Notes: a model not told the origin generated them from the sequence alone. Counted from the first letter of the stretch, positions 52,665-61,258 are shown. The stretch: DNA of 64,000 nucleotides from RPQJ01 sp963754535 (GCA_963754535.1 CAVWGG010000024.1:271238-335237); one strand, 5' to 3'. Numbers and translations are program-made.

Positions 52665-52673
52665 CGCGAACCG

Positions 52674-55109
52674 CTAGTAGGTGTAGCGGAACTCGAGGCC
52701 CCACATGCGCGGCTCGGAGATCGACGCGAACGGCGTGCCGAACGTGCCGGTCGTCAGGTTGTTCACGCCCGTCACGTAACGCTCGTCGAATGCGTTGGTC
52801 AGGTAGGCCGCGACGCCCCAACGGTCGCCGGCGCTCGACCAGGCGAGCCGCAGGTCCGTGCGGTTGGTTGCCTCGCCAACGTTGAAGTTCGGACTCACCT
52901 GGCACGTGCCCTGGAACTGCGAATCGGCATTGCAGCGCGACTCGCCGCGGTAGGCGTGCATCACGGACGCGTCGAGCAAGCCGTACTGGCTCAGGTTCCA
53001 TATGTAGCTGGCGCCCAGTGCCGCCGAGAAGTACGGCTCACCCGTGGGCTCGCCCGCCAGGCTGGTCGCGTCTGCGCCTTCGCCGACGATCTTCTTCTTG
53101 TACGTCGCGTCGATCCACGCCATGTTCGCCGTGAACGTCAGCGCGTCGAGCGGCTGCCAGCGCAGGTCCGCCTCGAGGCCGTAGGCCTCTTCGTCGCTGC
53201 TGTCGACGACATACTGCGGGATGCCCGACCCGTTGACGCCGGTGACCAGCGAGATCGCCTGCTTGTCGAGGTACTCGTAATAGAACATCGAGGCATTGAC
53301 GACCAGGCCAAGGTCGGCGAAGAGGCTCTTCACGCCGCCCTCGAGGTTCCAGACGTCCTCGTTATTGAACTGCGACCCGACCTCGACGCTGTTGTAACCA
53401 CCGGCCTTGTAGCCCTTGGCCAGCGAACCGAACACCATCACGTTGTCCGCGACTTCATAGTCCACGACGAAGCGTGGACTCACGTCGTCCCACGAGTCGT
53501 CGAGCTTCACCTTCCGGCCCTCGAGGCCGAGCTGGCTCAAATCGAAGACGATGTCGAACTGATACGCCTCCGGCGGAATCGGGAATGCGCCGAAAAATCC
53601 GCCCGCCTGCAGCACGGCGATCGTAGCGTCGAGTTCCGGCGCCTCACGCGGACCGTTGAACCAGCTGAACTGCTTCTCGTCGTGGGTGTAACGCAGGCCG
53701 AACGTCACGTTGAGCCGGTCGGTCGCGTGCCAGATCACGTCGCCGAACACGGCCGTGGCCTTGAAGTTGCCTTCGTTGAACATCGCCTCACGCCAGCCGA
53801 GTCCGCGCATCGTCAGCGGGATCCCGTTCGCTGCGAGCACGTCGCTGGTGAATCCGAACAGCGTGCCGTCCGGCGTGCCGGCCAGTCCCAGGTTCAGCAG
53901 CACCGTGTCGATGCTGTCCGTGTAGGCGTGCGTGTCGCTGGTCTGCTTCGCGTCCTCGGAGTAGTAGCTGACGCCGCCAACCCAGTCGAAGTTACCCGTC
54001 TGGCCGGAGAACTTGAACTCCTGGTACCAGCTCTCGTTGTCCTCGACGTTGGCGGTGTCGAAATACAGCGCGACGCGGTTCGTGCCGTCCTCGTCCTCGC
54101 GGTTGACGGTTTCGAACGTTCGCCAGGCCGTAGTCGAGCGGAAGTCGCCCCAGCCGAAGTCGTGGTCGACAAAAAGCGTCACGCCGTCGAGCTTGCGCGA
54201 CTCCTCGTTTCCCACGACGTCGTTGTAGACCTTCGCCTTGAGCGGGTCGAGGTACGTCGCCGGATCGGCCGGATACGGTGTTCTTTCCTGCCCGTCGGCC
54301 AGCGCGACCAGACCGATCGCGGGACGCGCGAACTGGTCGAGCGCGTCGTGATCCCAGGACAACGTCGCCGAGGTCGCATCCGTGATGTCCCACTTGAGCG
54401 TGGCCCGTGTCGCCCAGTTGTCTTCAGGCCAGAGGTCCTTGCCGGTCGCGGCATCCTTCACCCAGCCGTCGCTCTGGTTCCAGACACCGTTCACGCGCAG
54501 GGCGAGATTCTCGGCCAGCGGCACGTTGACCATGCCATCGACCCGCGTCTTGTCGTACTCGCCGACGCGCAGCCGCAGGAACGCATCGAACTCGTCGGCC
54601 GGCTTGCGCGTGACGATCGAAATCGCGCCCGCGGCGCTGTTGCGGCCGAAGAGGGTGCCCTGGGGTCCCTTGAGCACTTCGATGCGCTCGATGTCGTTGA
54701 ACGCGAGCAGCGAGGAGCCGGTGCGCGCGCTGTAGACGCCGTCGACGTAGACACCCACCGCGGAGTCCGTGCCGACGCCGAAATCGCCGGTCTGTATGCC
54801 GCGGATCGCGTACCGCGGCTGCGTCGGACTGTCGCTGGAGATCACGAGGCCGGGTACGAAGCCGTTGAGGTCGCCCATGTCCTCGGCCGCGACGTCGTTC
54901 AGCAACTCGTTGCCCACGACCTGGATCGTGATCGGCACCTCCTGCAGCACCTGTTCGCGGCGCTGCGCCGTGACGACGACTTCCTCGAGTCCCGAGGCAA
55001 TGGACGTCACCTGCTGCGCGGATGCCTCACCGGGCACCGCGGCCGACAGGCCCGTTCCGGCGAGTGCCGCGGCCACTGCGAATGCGAGTCTGCTACTGCG
55101 ATCGTTCAT
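52674..55109 (-). CDS. TonB-dependent outer-membrane receptor
   Basis: An 811-residue receptor with a signal peptide (MNDRSSRLAFAVAAALAGTGLSAAVPGEASA). It has a TonB box-like LEEVVVTAQRRE, a plug domain (VPITIQVVGNELLNDVAAEDMG to ERIEVLKGPQGTLFGRNSAAGAISIVTRKP) and a 22-strand-type barrel ending FRYTY. The ATG at 55109 has GGGGG just upstream and is preferred to 55133. It is 26 bp downstream of the beta-helix/cytochrome gene, in a single minus-strand run of redox genes. The sequence does not reveal the ligand; metal chelates, PQQ, or the hydrophobic substrate of the cluster are possible. Confidence 0.93.
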   Translation of the reverse strand: MNDRSSRLAFAVAAALAGTGLSAAVPGEASAQQVTSIASGLEEVVVTAQRREQVLQEVPITIQVVGNELLNDVAAEDMGDLNGFVPGLVISSDSPTQPRYAIRGIQTGDFGVGTDSAVGVYVDGVYSARTGSSLLAFNDIERIEVLKGPQGTLFGRNSAAGAISIVTRKPADEFDAFLRLRVGEYDKTRVDGMVNVPLAENLALRVNGVWNQSDGWVKDAATGKDLWPEDNWATRATLKWDITDATSATLSWDHDALDQFARPAIGLVALADGQERTPYPADPATYLDPLKAKVYNDVVGNEESRKLDGVTLFVDHDFGWGDFRSTTAWRTFETVNREDEDGTNRVALYFDTANVEDNESWYQEFKFSGQTGNFDWVGGVSYYSEDAKQTSDTHAYTDSIDTVLLNLGLAGTPDGTLFGFTSDVLAANGIPLTMRGLGWREAMFNEGNFKATAVFGDVIWHATDRLNVTFGLRYTHDEKQFSWFNGPREAPELDATIAVLQAGGFFGAFPIPPEAYQFDIVFDLSQLGLEGRKVKLDDSWDDVSPRFVVDYEVADNVMVFGSLAKGYKAGGYNSVEVGSQFNNEDVWNLEGGVKSLFADLGLVVNASMFYYEYLDKQAISLVTGVNGSGIPQYVVDSSDEEAYGLEADLRWQPLDALTFTANMAWIDATYKKKIVGEGADATSLAGEPTGEPYFSAALGASYIWNLSQYGLLDASVMHAYRGESRCNADSQFQGTCQVSPNFNVGEATNRTDLRLAWSSAGDRWGVAAYLTNAFDERYVTGVNNLTTGTFGTPFASISEPRMWGLEFRYTY

Positions 55110-55135
55110 CTTGCCCCCGTTTGCGTCATTCATGA

Positions 55136-56671
55136 TCAGTTCGTGACCTGCAGCATGTACTTGGCCACCGCCAGGCGCGTCGCGGGATCGAGATAGTCCT
55201 GCGGCGGCATCTCCGGATAATCGTCACGCTTCTTCACGGGCTGCGCGATGTAGTCGGCGATGCCCTGTGGATTGTCCAGGTACAGCGCCTGGATGACCTG
55301 CACCGGCGGTCCGATCATGCGGCCGTTGTAGATGTGGCAGCCGCTGCAGATCCCGAGGAACACCACCTTGCCGCGTTCGTCCGGCTTGATCACCCGCGGC
55401 GGCACGGGCGGCAACAGGTAGGTCGAGGTCGCGGCCGTGTTGGTGAACGCGCACTCGGCAAAATCGCCGACGCCCGCGGTGACGTACTGGTGCCGGTTGA
55501 CGATGCAGCTGCCGGGACTCGGGCCGACACGCACGATGTCGAGCGCACCGCCGCGCTTGCCCTCGGTGAGCATCAGCGCCTTGACCTCCTTGATGGTGTC
55601 ATGGCCGTTCTTGAGCATCACGTTGTCCAGGATGCTGACCCTGTCGGAGTTCGGCTCGGATTCCGGGTCGACGGTGATGTTCGCCGCGTTGGCGTGGTCC
55701 GTGATGATGATGCCCGCCACCTTGTTGTCGGAGATGACGTTGCCTTCGATCACCACGTCGTCGGCGGCCATCACCAGGATGCCGGTGCCCGCGGGAATGC
55801 CTGCGACCGTGGAGCCCGGCGCGCCGAAGTTCACGTGGTTGTTGCCGACGACGAAATTGTTGCGCAGGATCACGTCGACCGTGTCCTTGATCGGCAGCCC
55901 CGGCGTCACGAACGCAAGCAGGCCGCCCGCGTTGTTGTGCACGTAGTTGTGCTCGACGATGCAGTGGCGGCTGTTCTCGATCTCGATGCCGGCGACGCTG
56001 TCGAACACGTCGTTGTGCGCGACGTGGATGTTGTCGCTCATGCCGATGTAGATGGCGGCGTCGGCGATGCCCGACACCACGTTGTGCTCGACGATGCCGT
56101 TCTGGCCGAGTTGCGGGAAGATGCCGTACACGCCGGCGTCCGCGATCACGTTGTTGCGGATTTCGAAGTTGTTGCCCGCCTGCCCCATGATCCCGTTGCC
56201 CTTGTAGTTGCGGATCTCGAGGTTCTCGACGACGAAGCTGTTGCCCGAGTAGAGGATGGCGTCGTTGAGCTTCTTCTGCCCATCGAGCACGGCGCGACGT
56301 CCCTCCTCGATGACGCCGATGATGCGGATGTCGTCCCTGTCGATATAGACGGTCTCGTGATACGTGCCGGGCATCACGCGGACGATGGTGCCGGCGGGCG
56401 CCGCCTTGACGGCGGCCTGGATCGACTCGCCGTCCTTGACCACCACGACGTTGGTCGGCGCCGGGCCGGCCACTGACCTGAGCACAGCGGGCGCGGCGGC
56501 CGTCTTCGATCCGTCCGTGGCATCGTCCGCAGCCTTGAAGCCACCGCCGTAGCTGGCGCCGGACGTGGACGAACTGATCACCATGTCCTGCTTGGTCGAC
56601 CGACCGAAATACGCGCCGGCTCCGAACGCCACGACAGCGGCGAGCAGTCCGAGCAGCATGCCCTTCTTCAT
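55136..56671 (-). CDS. right-handed beta-helix protein with C-terminal cytochrome c
   Basis: A 511-residue envelope protein. The start is taken at the third of three consecutive ATGs (56671) because AAGGAG lies 7 bases upstream. Residues 4-20 form a signal or anchor (GMLLGLLAAVVAFGAGA). Residues about 75-350 are a parallel beta-helix of the NosD/CASH type: repeating turns such as VVENLEIRNYKGNGIMGQAG and GIEIENSRHCIVEHNYVHNN. After a linker there is one haem c site, CSGCH (442-446), with Met candidates in YPEMPPQDY. NosD-like helices bind metal or glycans; fusion to cytochrome c suggests redox work on a surface-bound substrate. It is first of five genes in a TonB/cytochrome cluster. Confidence 0.88.
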   Translation of the reverse strand: MKKGMLLGLLAAVVAFGAGAYFGRSTKQDMVISSSTSGASYGGGFKAADDATDGSKTAAAPAVLRSVAGPAPTNVVVVKDGESIQAAVKAAPAGTIVRVMPGTYHETVYIDRDDIRIIGVIEEGRRAVLDGQKKLNDAILYSGNSFVVENLEIRNYKGNGIMGQAGNNFEIRNNVIADAGVYGIFPQLGQNGIVEHNVVSGIADAAIYIGMSDNIHVAHNDVFDSVAGIEIENSRHCIVEHNYVHNNAGGLLAFVTPGLPIKDTVDVILRNNFVVGNNHVNFGAPGSTVAGIPAGTGILVMAADDVVIEGNVISDNKVAGIIITDHANAANITVDPESEPNSDRVSILDNVMLKNGHDTIKEVKALMLTEGKRGGALDIVRVGPSPGSCIVNRHQYVTAGVGDFAECAFTNTAATSTYLLPPVPPRVIKPDERGKVVFLGICSGCHIYNGRMIGPPVQVIQALYLDNPQGIADYIAQPVKKRDDYPEMPPQDYLDPATRLAVAKYMLQVTN

Positions 56672-56687
56672 CATCATTCTCCTTGGA

Positions 56688-57875
56688 TCACTTGCGCGCC
56701 GACGTGGCAGCGGTGCGATTCGAGTGGTCGACCGGCGTCAAACCGGAAGGCACGCGCGCCGGCGTGGCGGGGGTGAACGCCTCGTCGGTCAGCGCGCCGA
56801 GGAAGTCCACGACCCGGTCGATCTCGGCCGCGGTCAGTTGCGGGTCCGTGATGTGCCAGTGCAGGTACAGGCGCATGTCCTTCGGCACGGCATGCCCCCG
56901 TCCCTTGTTGTAGAACTCGACGGCATCGCGCAACTGCGCGAATGCGCCGGAATGCATGTACGGCGCAGTGCGCGTCACGTTGCGCAGCGTCGGCACCTTG
57001 AAGCCGCCTTTCAGCTTCGGGCTGCCGAACGTGGCCTCGGCGCCCACGTCGAAAGGCCGGCCCCGCGGTTCCGGCGCGCCGATCACTGCAATCTGTTCGT
57101 TGGTGAACAGCGGCGGCGTGTGGCACTCCGAGCAGCGCGCCACGAATGAACGGAACACGTTCAGGCCTTGGATTTCGCGGGGACTCAACGCTTCGGCGTA
57201 GCCGTGCACGTAGCGGTCGTAGCGGCTGTTGAGCGAGATGAGCGAGGTCTGGAACGCCGCGAGCGCCGTATAGACCTGCCGCTCCGTGACCGGGCCCGCC
57301 GCATCGCGCGGAAACGCCTCACGGAACAGCCGGCGGTAGGTAACGTTGCGATTGAGGCTCGCGACCAGGCGCGCCGGATCGTTACCCATCTCGCGCGGCG
57401 AGTACAGCGGCCCTGCGGCCTGCGCTTCGAGCGAATTGGCGCGGGCATCCCAGAAAAAGCGTTGCAGGAAGGCCACGTTCCACAGGGTCGGCGCGGCGCG
57501 ACCGGCATCCTCGCCGTGGATGCCGATCGAACGCGGCCGTCCGTCGGCCAGGCCTTTGTCGGGGCGGTGGCAACTGGCACAAGACAGGGTGCCGTCGCCG
57601 GAGAGCAACGGATCGAAGAACAGGTAGCGACCGAGGTCGATCTGCTGCGGCGTGAAGCCGTCGCGGTGCGGCGGCAAAGCCGTGCGCGTGCCGCCCACGC
57701 CGCGGTTTTCGAGCGAGTCGTAGAACTGGTAGAGCGTCCGCAGTTCGCAAACTCCCGCCGCGGTCTTCTCGAAACCCGGCGGGCAACGCGGGTTGAGCGT
57801 GATGTCGGGCTCGGTGCTGGCACGTGCTCCGCTTGCACAAGCGAACGCCAGCAGCAGCACGACCAGGCGTCTCAC
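56688..57875 (-). CDS. dihaem cytochrome c peroxidase / MauG-like protein
   Basis: A 395-residue periplasmic protein (signal MRRLVVLLLAFACASGARAS). It has two haem sites: CASCH (Cys99, Cys102, His103) and CSECH (Cys248, Cys251, His252). The order of segments (GRYLFFDPLLSGDGTLSCASCHRPDKG, GLNVFRSFVARCSECHTPPLFTN, VPTLRNVTRTAPYMHSG) is that of the CcpA/MauG superfamily. It may reduce peroxide or oxidise a protein or small molecule, as MauG, MbnH and RoxA relatives do. It lies 16 bp upstream of the beta-helix gene and overlaps the c4-like gene by 4 bases. Confidence 0.93.
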   Translation of the reverse strand: MRRLVVLLLAFACASGARASTEPDITLNPRCPPGFEKTAAGVCELRTLYQFYDSLENRGVGGTRTALPPHRDGFTPQQIDLGRYLFFDPLLSGDGTLSCASCHRPDKGLADGRPRSIGIHGEDAGRAAPTLWNVAFLQRFFWDARANSLEAQAAGPLYSPREMGNDPARLVASLNRNVTYRRLFREAFPRDAAGPVTERQVYTALAAFQTSLISLNSRYDRYVHGYAEALSPREIQGLNVFRSFVARCSECHTPPLFTNEQIAVIGAPEPRGRPFDVGAEATFGSPKLKGGFKVPTLRNVTRTAPYMHSGAFAQLRDAVEFYNKGRGHAVPKDMRLYLHWHITDPQLTAAEIDRVVDFLGALTDEAFTPATPARVPSGLTPVDHSNRTAATSARK

Positions 57876-58507
57876 TTCGGCCGGCCCTGCTGGTGGATGA
57901 AAGCGATGACGTCGTCGAGGTCACGCTCAGCTGGCAGGGTCCTGGCCATCATGGCCATCTGCCGGCCGGGAACGTCCTTGGGGTCCATGCCGCGCAGACC
58001 GTCGCGGAAGTGAAAGAACTGGCGTCTGATGTAAGCGGCATCGAGACCTGCGAGCCGTGGTGCGTTCAACGCGGGATTGCCCTCGGCCCGCCCGCCATGA
58101 CAGGCGCCACACTTGCCGTGGTAGAGATTGTTGCCGTTGCGCAGGTCACCCTTGGCCGGTGCAACCGGTTGGGTCTGCGGCAACGCGGCGACGTAGGCGG
58201 CCACGGCGGCGACCGCTGCGTCGTCCTTGAGCGGCGACGCGCCGGCGGCACGCATCTGCGCGCCGAACGTGTCGGCCTTGTGTGTACCGCGACGGCCCGC
58301 GCGGAAATGTTGCAGCTGCCGCTGCAGGTACGCCGCGTCCTGGCCCGCGATCGCCGGGGCGCCGAGCGCCGCGTTGCCCTGGCCCTGGCTGCCATGGCAG
58401 GCGAGGCAAGGAGTGAACAGGGCCTTGCCGTCAGCCGCCCAGAGTGCGCCGCTGCTGAGCAGCAGTGCACTGCCGAGCAACGGCTGCAGCCAACGGAAAC
58501 CGGTCAT
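57872..58507 (-). CDS. dihaem cytochrome c4-like protein
   Basis: A 211-residue periplasmic cytochrome with two haem c domains, CLACH (34-38) and CGACH (133-137), in a c4-like tandem arrangement with axial-Met candidates in FGAQMRAAG and GRQMAMMA. The signal peptide is MTGFRWLQPLLGSALLLSSGALWA. ATG at 58507 is chosen because GGGGGGA lies upstream; an earlier ATG at 58537 is less supported. It is likely the electron shuttle for the peroxidase and beta-helix cytochrome encoded just downstream. A CGGCGCCC-type hairpin lies in the leader, about 20 bp before the start. Confidence 0.92.
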   Translation of the reverse strand: MTGFRWLQPLLGSALLLSSGALWAADGKALFTPCLACHGSQGQGNAALGAPAIAGQDAAYLQRQLQHFRAGRRGTHKADTFGAQMRAAGASPLKDDAAVAAVAAYVAALPQTQPVAPAKGDLRNGNNLYHGKCGACHGGRAEGNPALNAPRLAGLDAAYIRRQFFHFRDGLRGMDPKDVPGRQMAMMARTLPAERDLDDVIAFIHQQGRPK

Positions 58508-58653
58508 CAAGTCCCCCCAAGTCGAACGGCGCCCCATGGGCGCCGTTTCATTCTTTTGCCGGGAGTCTAGCAGCTGCCGCTGTGGCGAGGCACGCGCAAG
58601 GCTCCCCGCCGACCGGAGGGTCCTGGTGTCGAAGGCCCGACGGGCGAGCGAGC

Positions 58654-59040
58654 TCAGTTGTTCTTCGCGCCCTGCTCCACCCAGCGGCGGATGGTCAGGA
58701 TCTCGTCCGCAGTCGGCTTGGCCGTATCACCATGCGGCATGCGCAGCGCCGGGTCGGTACGTCCTTCGATCAGCATCACCAGCACGCTGGTAAGCGCGTC
58801 GCCGGGCAGCACCACCGGGCCGTACCTTGTGCCCTTCATCAGGTTCTCGTAGCTACCCAGTTCGAAACCGCTCACGACGTAGCCGGGCTGTCCCGGCACG
58901 TGGCAGGCCATGCAGTACTTGTCGAGGATTGGAGCCACGTCGCCCTGGTAGCTGACCGCTGGCGGCGTGCGCTCGCAGGCCGCAGTCGCCAGCAGCCCGA
59001 CGGTGGCGAGGGCCGGCAAAACCCATCGCTGCAGCTTCAT
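58654..59040 (-). CDS. small monohaem cytochrome c, probable lipoprotein
   Basis: A 128-residue protein. The signal ends GLLATAAC with Cys22 as a possible lipid site (the -3 residue is Thr, not ideal). One haem site, CMACH (43-47), is followed by GQPGYVVSGFELGSYENLMKGTRYGPVVLPGD and a Met in RMPHGD. The YENLMKG and VVLPGD pattern resembles the PSCyt1/planctomycete-type cytochrome domain. It lies 146 bp upstream of the c4-like gene and may have its own promoter, but orientation and content place it in the same redox cluster. Confidence 0.88.
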   Translation of the reverse strand: MKLQRWVLPALATVGLLATAACERTPPAVSYQGDVAPILDKYCMACHVPGQPGYVVSGFELGSYENLMKGTRYGPVVLPGDALTSVLVMLIEGRTDPALRMPHGDTAKPTADEILTIRRWVEQGAKNN

Positions 59041-59111
59041 GGTGTTCTCCCAATGTGGGTGAATATCGCGACGACGCTGTGCCGTCGCGTAGCAACCGGC
59101 AATCCGCGTAT

Positions 59112-59732
59112 CTACCTAAGGACCACGAGCCGCAGGGTCAGGTTGATGCGCTCACCCACGGGCCGGCGTGTCTTCGGCAACGCATGTACCCAGTGGTGCT
59201 GCGTGGCACCGCCCATGCACAGCAGGCTGCCGTGCGGCAGCAGCAGGTCGAGCTTGAGGTCCTTGCGCCGACGGTGCCGGAGACAGAAGCGGCGGGTCGC
59301 GCCGAGCGACACCGACGCAATGACCGGATTGCGGCCAAGTTCCGGTTCGTCGTCGGCGTGCCAACCCATGCCATCGCGGCCGTCTCGATACAGGTTCAGC
59401 AGCACGCTGTTGTAGCGCTGCCCGGTGAGCGCTTCGACCCGGGCGCGGATCCGCAGCAGGTCGGCCGTCCACGGCACCGGCTCGTGCACGGTGCCCGAGT
59501 ACACATAGGTCGTGCCGGGGTCGCCGTGCCAGGCCACCAGGCGCGGCACGCGCCTGCGCTCGCCGAAGATCAGGATGTCCTCCTGCTGCCAGTCGATCCG
59601 GGAGCGCAACGCCGAAAATCGCTGGTCGGCGTCGCGGGGCGGCAACGCCTGCGGCCACAGTCGCACGTCGGCGTCGGGCAGGTCGAGCCGCAGCGGTTCA
59701 GTCGGCAGGAGTGGCAGGTTGCCCGTTGGCAT
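59112..59732 (-). CDS. AlkB-type 2-oxoglutarate/Fe(II) dioxygenase
   Basis: A 206-residue member of the DNA/RNA alkylation-repair AlkB family, unrelated to alkane hydroxylase. The iron ligands are His125 and Asp127 in GWHADDE and His183 in HWVHALP; Arg195 and Arg201 in RINLTLR would bind 2-oxoglutarate. The N-terminal part resembles ALKBH2/3-like members. It overlaps the ferredoxin gene by 35 bases, so it is translated from the alkane hydroxylase transcript. A role in fixing alkylation or lipid-peroxidation damage made during alkane oxidation is an inference. Confidence 0.92.
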   Translation of the reverse strand: MPTGNLPLLPTEPLRLDLPDADVRLWPQALPPRDADQRFSALRSRIDWQQEDILIFGERRRVPRLVAWHGDPGTTYVYSGTVHEPVPWTADLLRIRARVEALTGQRYNSVLLNLYRDGRDGMGWHADDEPELGRNPVIASVSLGATRRFCLRHRRRKDLKLDLLLPHGSLLCMGGATQHHWVHALPKTRRPVGERINLTLRLVVLR

Positions 59733-60060
59733 CCGCGCCGAGCGTAGCCTTCATGCGGTCCAGATGCACGCGCACGTGGCCTTTCGGCTGCGACTGGCAG
59801 GCCAGGACATAGCGTTGATCGAGTTGCTCGCGCGACAGCACGTAGGACGTGTCGGTGAGCGCACGCACGTCGCCCTCGATGAGCCGGCAGCGGCAGGTCG
59901 TGCAACTGCCGACGCGGCAGCGCGACGGCCACGGCAGGCCCTGGGCGAGCGCTGCCTGCAGGATCGTCTGGCCGGGGGCTACGTCGAACTCCCAGCCGAA
60001 CGGATCCACGCTGACTCGCGCCGCTTCAGGCTCACGGCGCTTGAACAAGCCGCGCAGCAA
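59698..60060 (-). CDS. 2Fe-2S ferredoxin
   Basis: A 120-residue plant-type [2Fe-2S] ferredoxin with Cys48, Cys53, Cys56 and Cys88 (CRVGSCTTC and LACQS). A short positively charged N-terminus precedes it (MLRGLFKRREPEAARVS). It begins 2 bp after the alkB stop, so it is tightly linked to the alkane monooxygenase and is the likely electron donor or part of the donor chain. Classical AlkB uses rubredoxin; no rubredoxin gene is in this window. The C-terminal 20 residues are low complexity. Confidence 0.92.
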   Translation of the reverse strand: MLRGLFKRREPEAARVSVDPFGWEFDVAPGQTILQAALAQGLPWPSRCRVGSCTTCRCRLIEGDVRALTDTSYVLSREQLDQRYVLACQSQPKGHVRVHLDRMKATLGADANGQPATPAD

Positions 60061-60062
60061 GA

Positions 60063-61232
60063 TCAGTGCCCCTGCGCGGCGAGCTGCAGTGCCGGCACGC
60101 CGCTCTCGCGGTTGGCGGCTTCGGCCAGGCGGCGTTCACCGGCGCTGGCGTAGTGACGGTCCCACTCGAGCAGCAGCGGCGACATGCGGTTGCGATACCA
60201 GCCCGGCACCAGGTAGACGAGCAGCATGCACGTGAGGTAACCGTACGGCAGCGTGGGTGCCTCACGGTACGAACGCAGTTGCCAGAACTGGGCATCGCCC
60301 TCGGCATGGTGGTGCGAATGCCGCGCCAGGTTGAACAGCACGACGTTGCTCAGGCGCTTGTTGGAGTTCCACGAGTGGCGCGGCTCGACGGGCTGGCCTG
60401 GTTCGCGAATGAGGCCGTAGTGCTCGAAGTAATTGACGGCCTCGAGCACGGACCGCCCGGCCAGCGCCGAAAGCACGAAGACGATGACCGCGGACGCACC
60501 GCCCGCGATGGCAAAGGCGCCGACGATCGTTGCCGACATCAGCCACCCGCGCAGGTACCGGTTATGCAGCGACCACGTGCCGTGCCCCAGGGTCTGCAGA
60601 CGCTGCTGTTCCAGCGCGAAGGCACTCTTCGTCTGCCCGACCACCGAGCGCCGCAGGAACGAGTAGAAATGCTCGCCACGCCGCGCAGACGCCGGGTCCG
60701 CCGCCGTGGCCAGGCGGCGGTGATGGCCGTAGACGTGCTCGATGGAAAACTCGGCGTCGAACGTGACGGCGAGCAGCCAGCGCCCGGCGACCATCGCGCC
60801 GCGGTCGGTCGTCCGGTGGGTGAGTTCGTGCCCGACGTTCGTGCCAAGTGCCGCGAACGTGATGCCGGACGACAGGATGCCGCCCAGCCAATGCCATGCC
60901 GACGTCGCTTCGCGACGCGCGAACAGGTCGACGCCGAGATTCGCCTGCACCCACGCGCCGAGACCCAGCAGGTCGCCCGAGCCGGCCATCCACGCCATGG
61001 CGACGCAGAGCAGGAACAGCGTCGGCAGCGTGAAGTAGAGCAGCGCGTTCAACAGCCGCGTGTGGCGGTACTGCGGTTCCCCGAAATAGTCCCCGAAGAA
61101 CTCGTCGCCGAAAATCATGATCGAGTAGATCACGGCGAATCCCAGCCACATCCACGCACCTCCCAGCAGGATGCCCGCCACGGTGGTGAGGGCAAGCAGG
61201 TAGACGCTCATGAACCGCAGGTACTTGGTCAT
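60063..61232 (-). CDS. alkB: alkane 1-monooxygenase
   Basis: A 389-residue integral membrane non-haem di-iron hydroxylase. The histidine boxes are HELTH (135-139), HVYGHH (166-171), NYFEHYGL (267-274) and LARHSHHHA (302-310), matching AlkB rather than fatty acid desaturases. About six hydrophobic segments are present. It would hydroxylate the terminal carbon of medium-chain alkanes or related hydrophobic compounds. It heads an operon with ferredoxin and the AlkB-type dioxygenase, and its start is separated from tetR by 133 bp that include a perfect 20-bp palindrome. Confidence 0.95.
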   Translation of the reverse strand: MTKYLRFMSVYLLALTTVAGILLGGAWMWLGFAVIYSIMIFGDEFFGDYFGEPQYRHTRLLNALLYFTLPTLFLLCVAMAWMAGSGDLLGLGAWVQANLGVDLFARREATSAWHWLGGILSSGITFAALGTNVGHELTHRTTDRGAMVAGRWLLAVTFDAEFSIEHVYGHHRRLATAADPASARRGEHFYSFLRRSVVGQTKSAFALEQQRLQTLGHGTWSLHNRYLRGWLMSATIVGAFAIAGGASAVIVFVLSALAGRSVLEAVNYFEHYGLIREPGQPVEPRHSWNSNKRLSNVVLFNLARHSHHHAEGDAQFWQLRSYREAPTLPYGYLTCMLLVYLVPGWYRNRMSPLLLEWDRHYASAGERRLAEAANRESGVPALQLAAQGH

Positions 61233-61258
61233 CTTTTCGCTCCGGCGCGGGACGAATA

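Larger units (their letters stand above)
51957..52673. other. 717-bp intergenic region rich in palindromes
   Basis: No convincing gene lies here between the convergent PQQ dehydrogenase and TonB receptor. It contains several hairpins, listed separately, and GCGGAAAGR motifs in both orientations at about 52051, 52424 and 52588. A small extra stem, CGGGGT/ACCCCG, is at 52286-52303. Open frames on both strands across it lack ribosome sites and family similarity. Confidence 0.7.

Noticed and set aside
52191..55196. 1001-codon open frame on the plus strand
   Set aside because: It lies opposite the TonB receptor and part of the beta-helix gene, has Arg/Val/Asp-rich composition typical of antisense frames in high-GC genes, and no domain motif.
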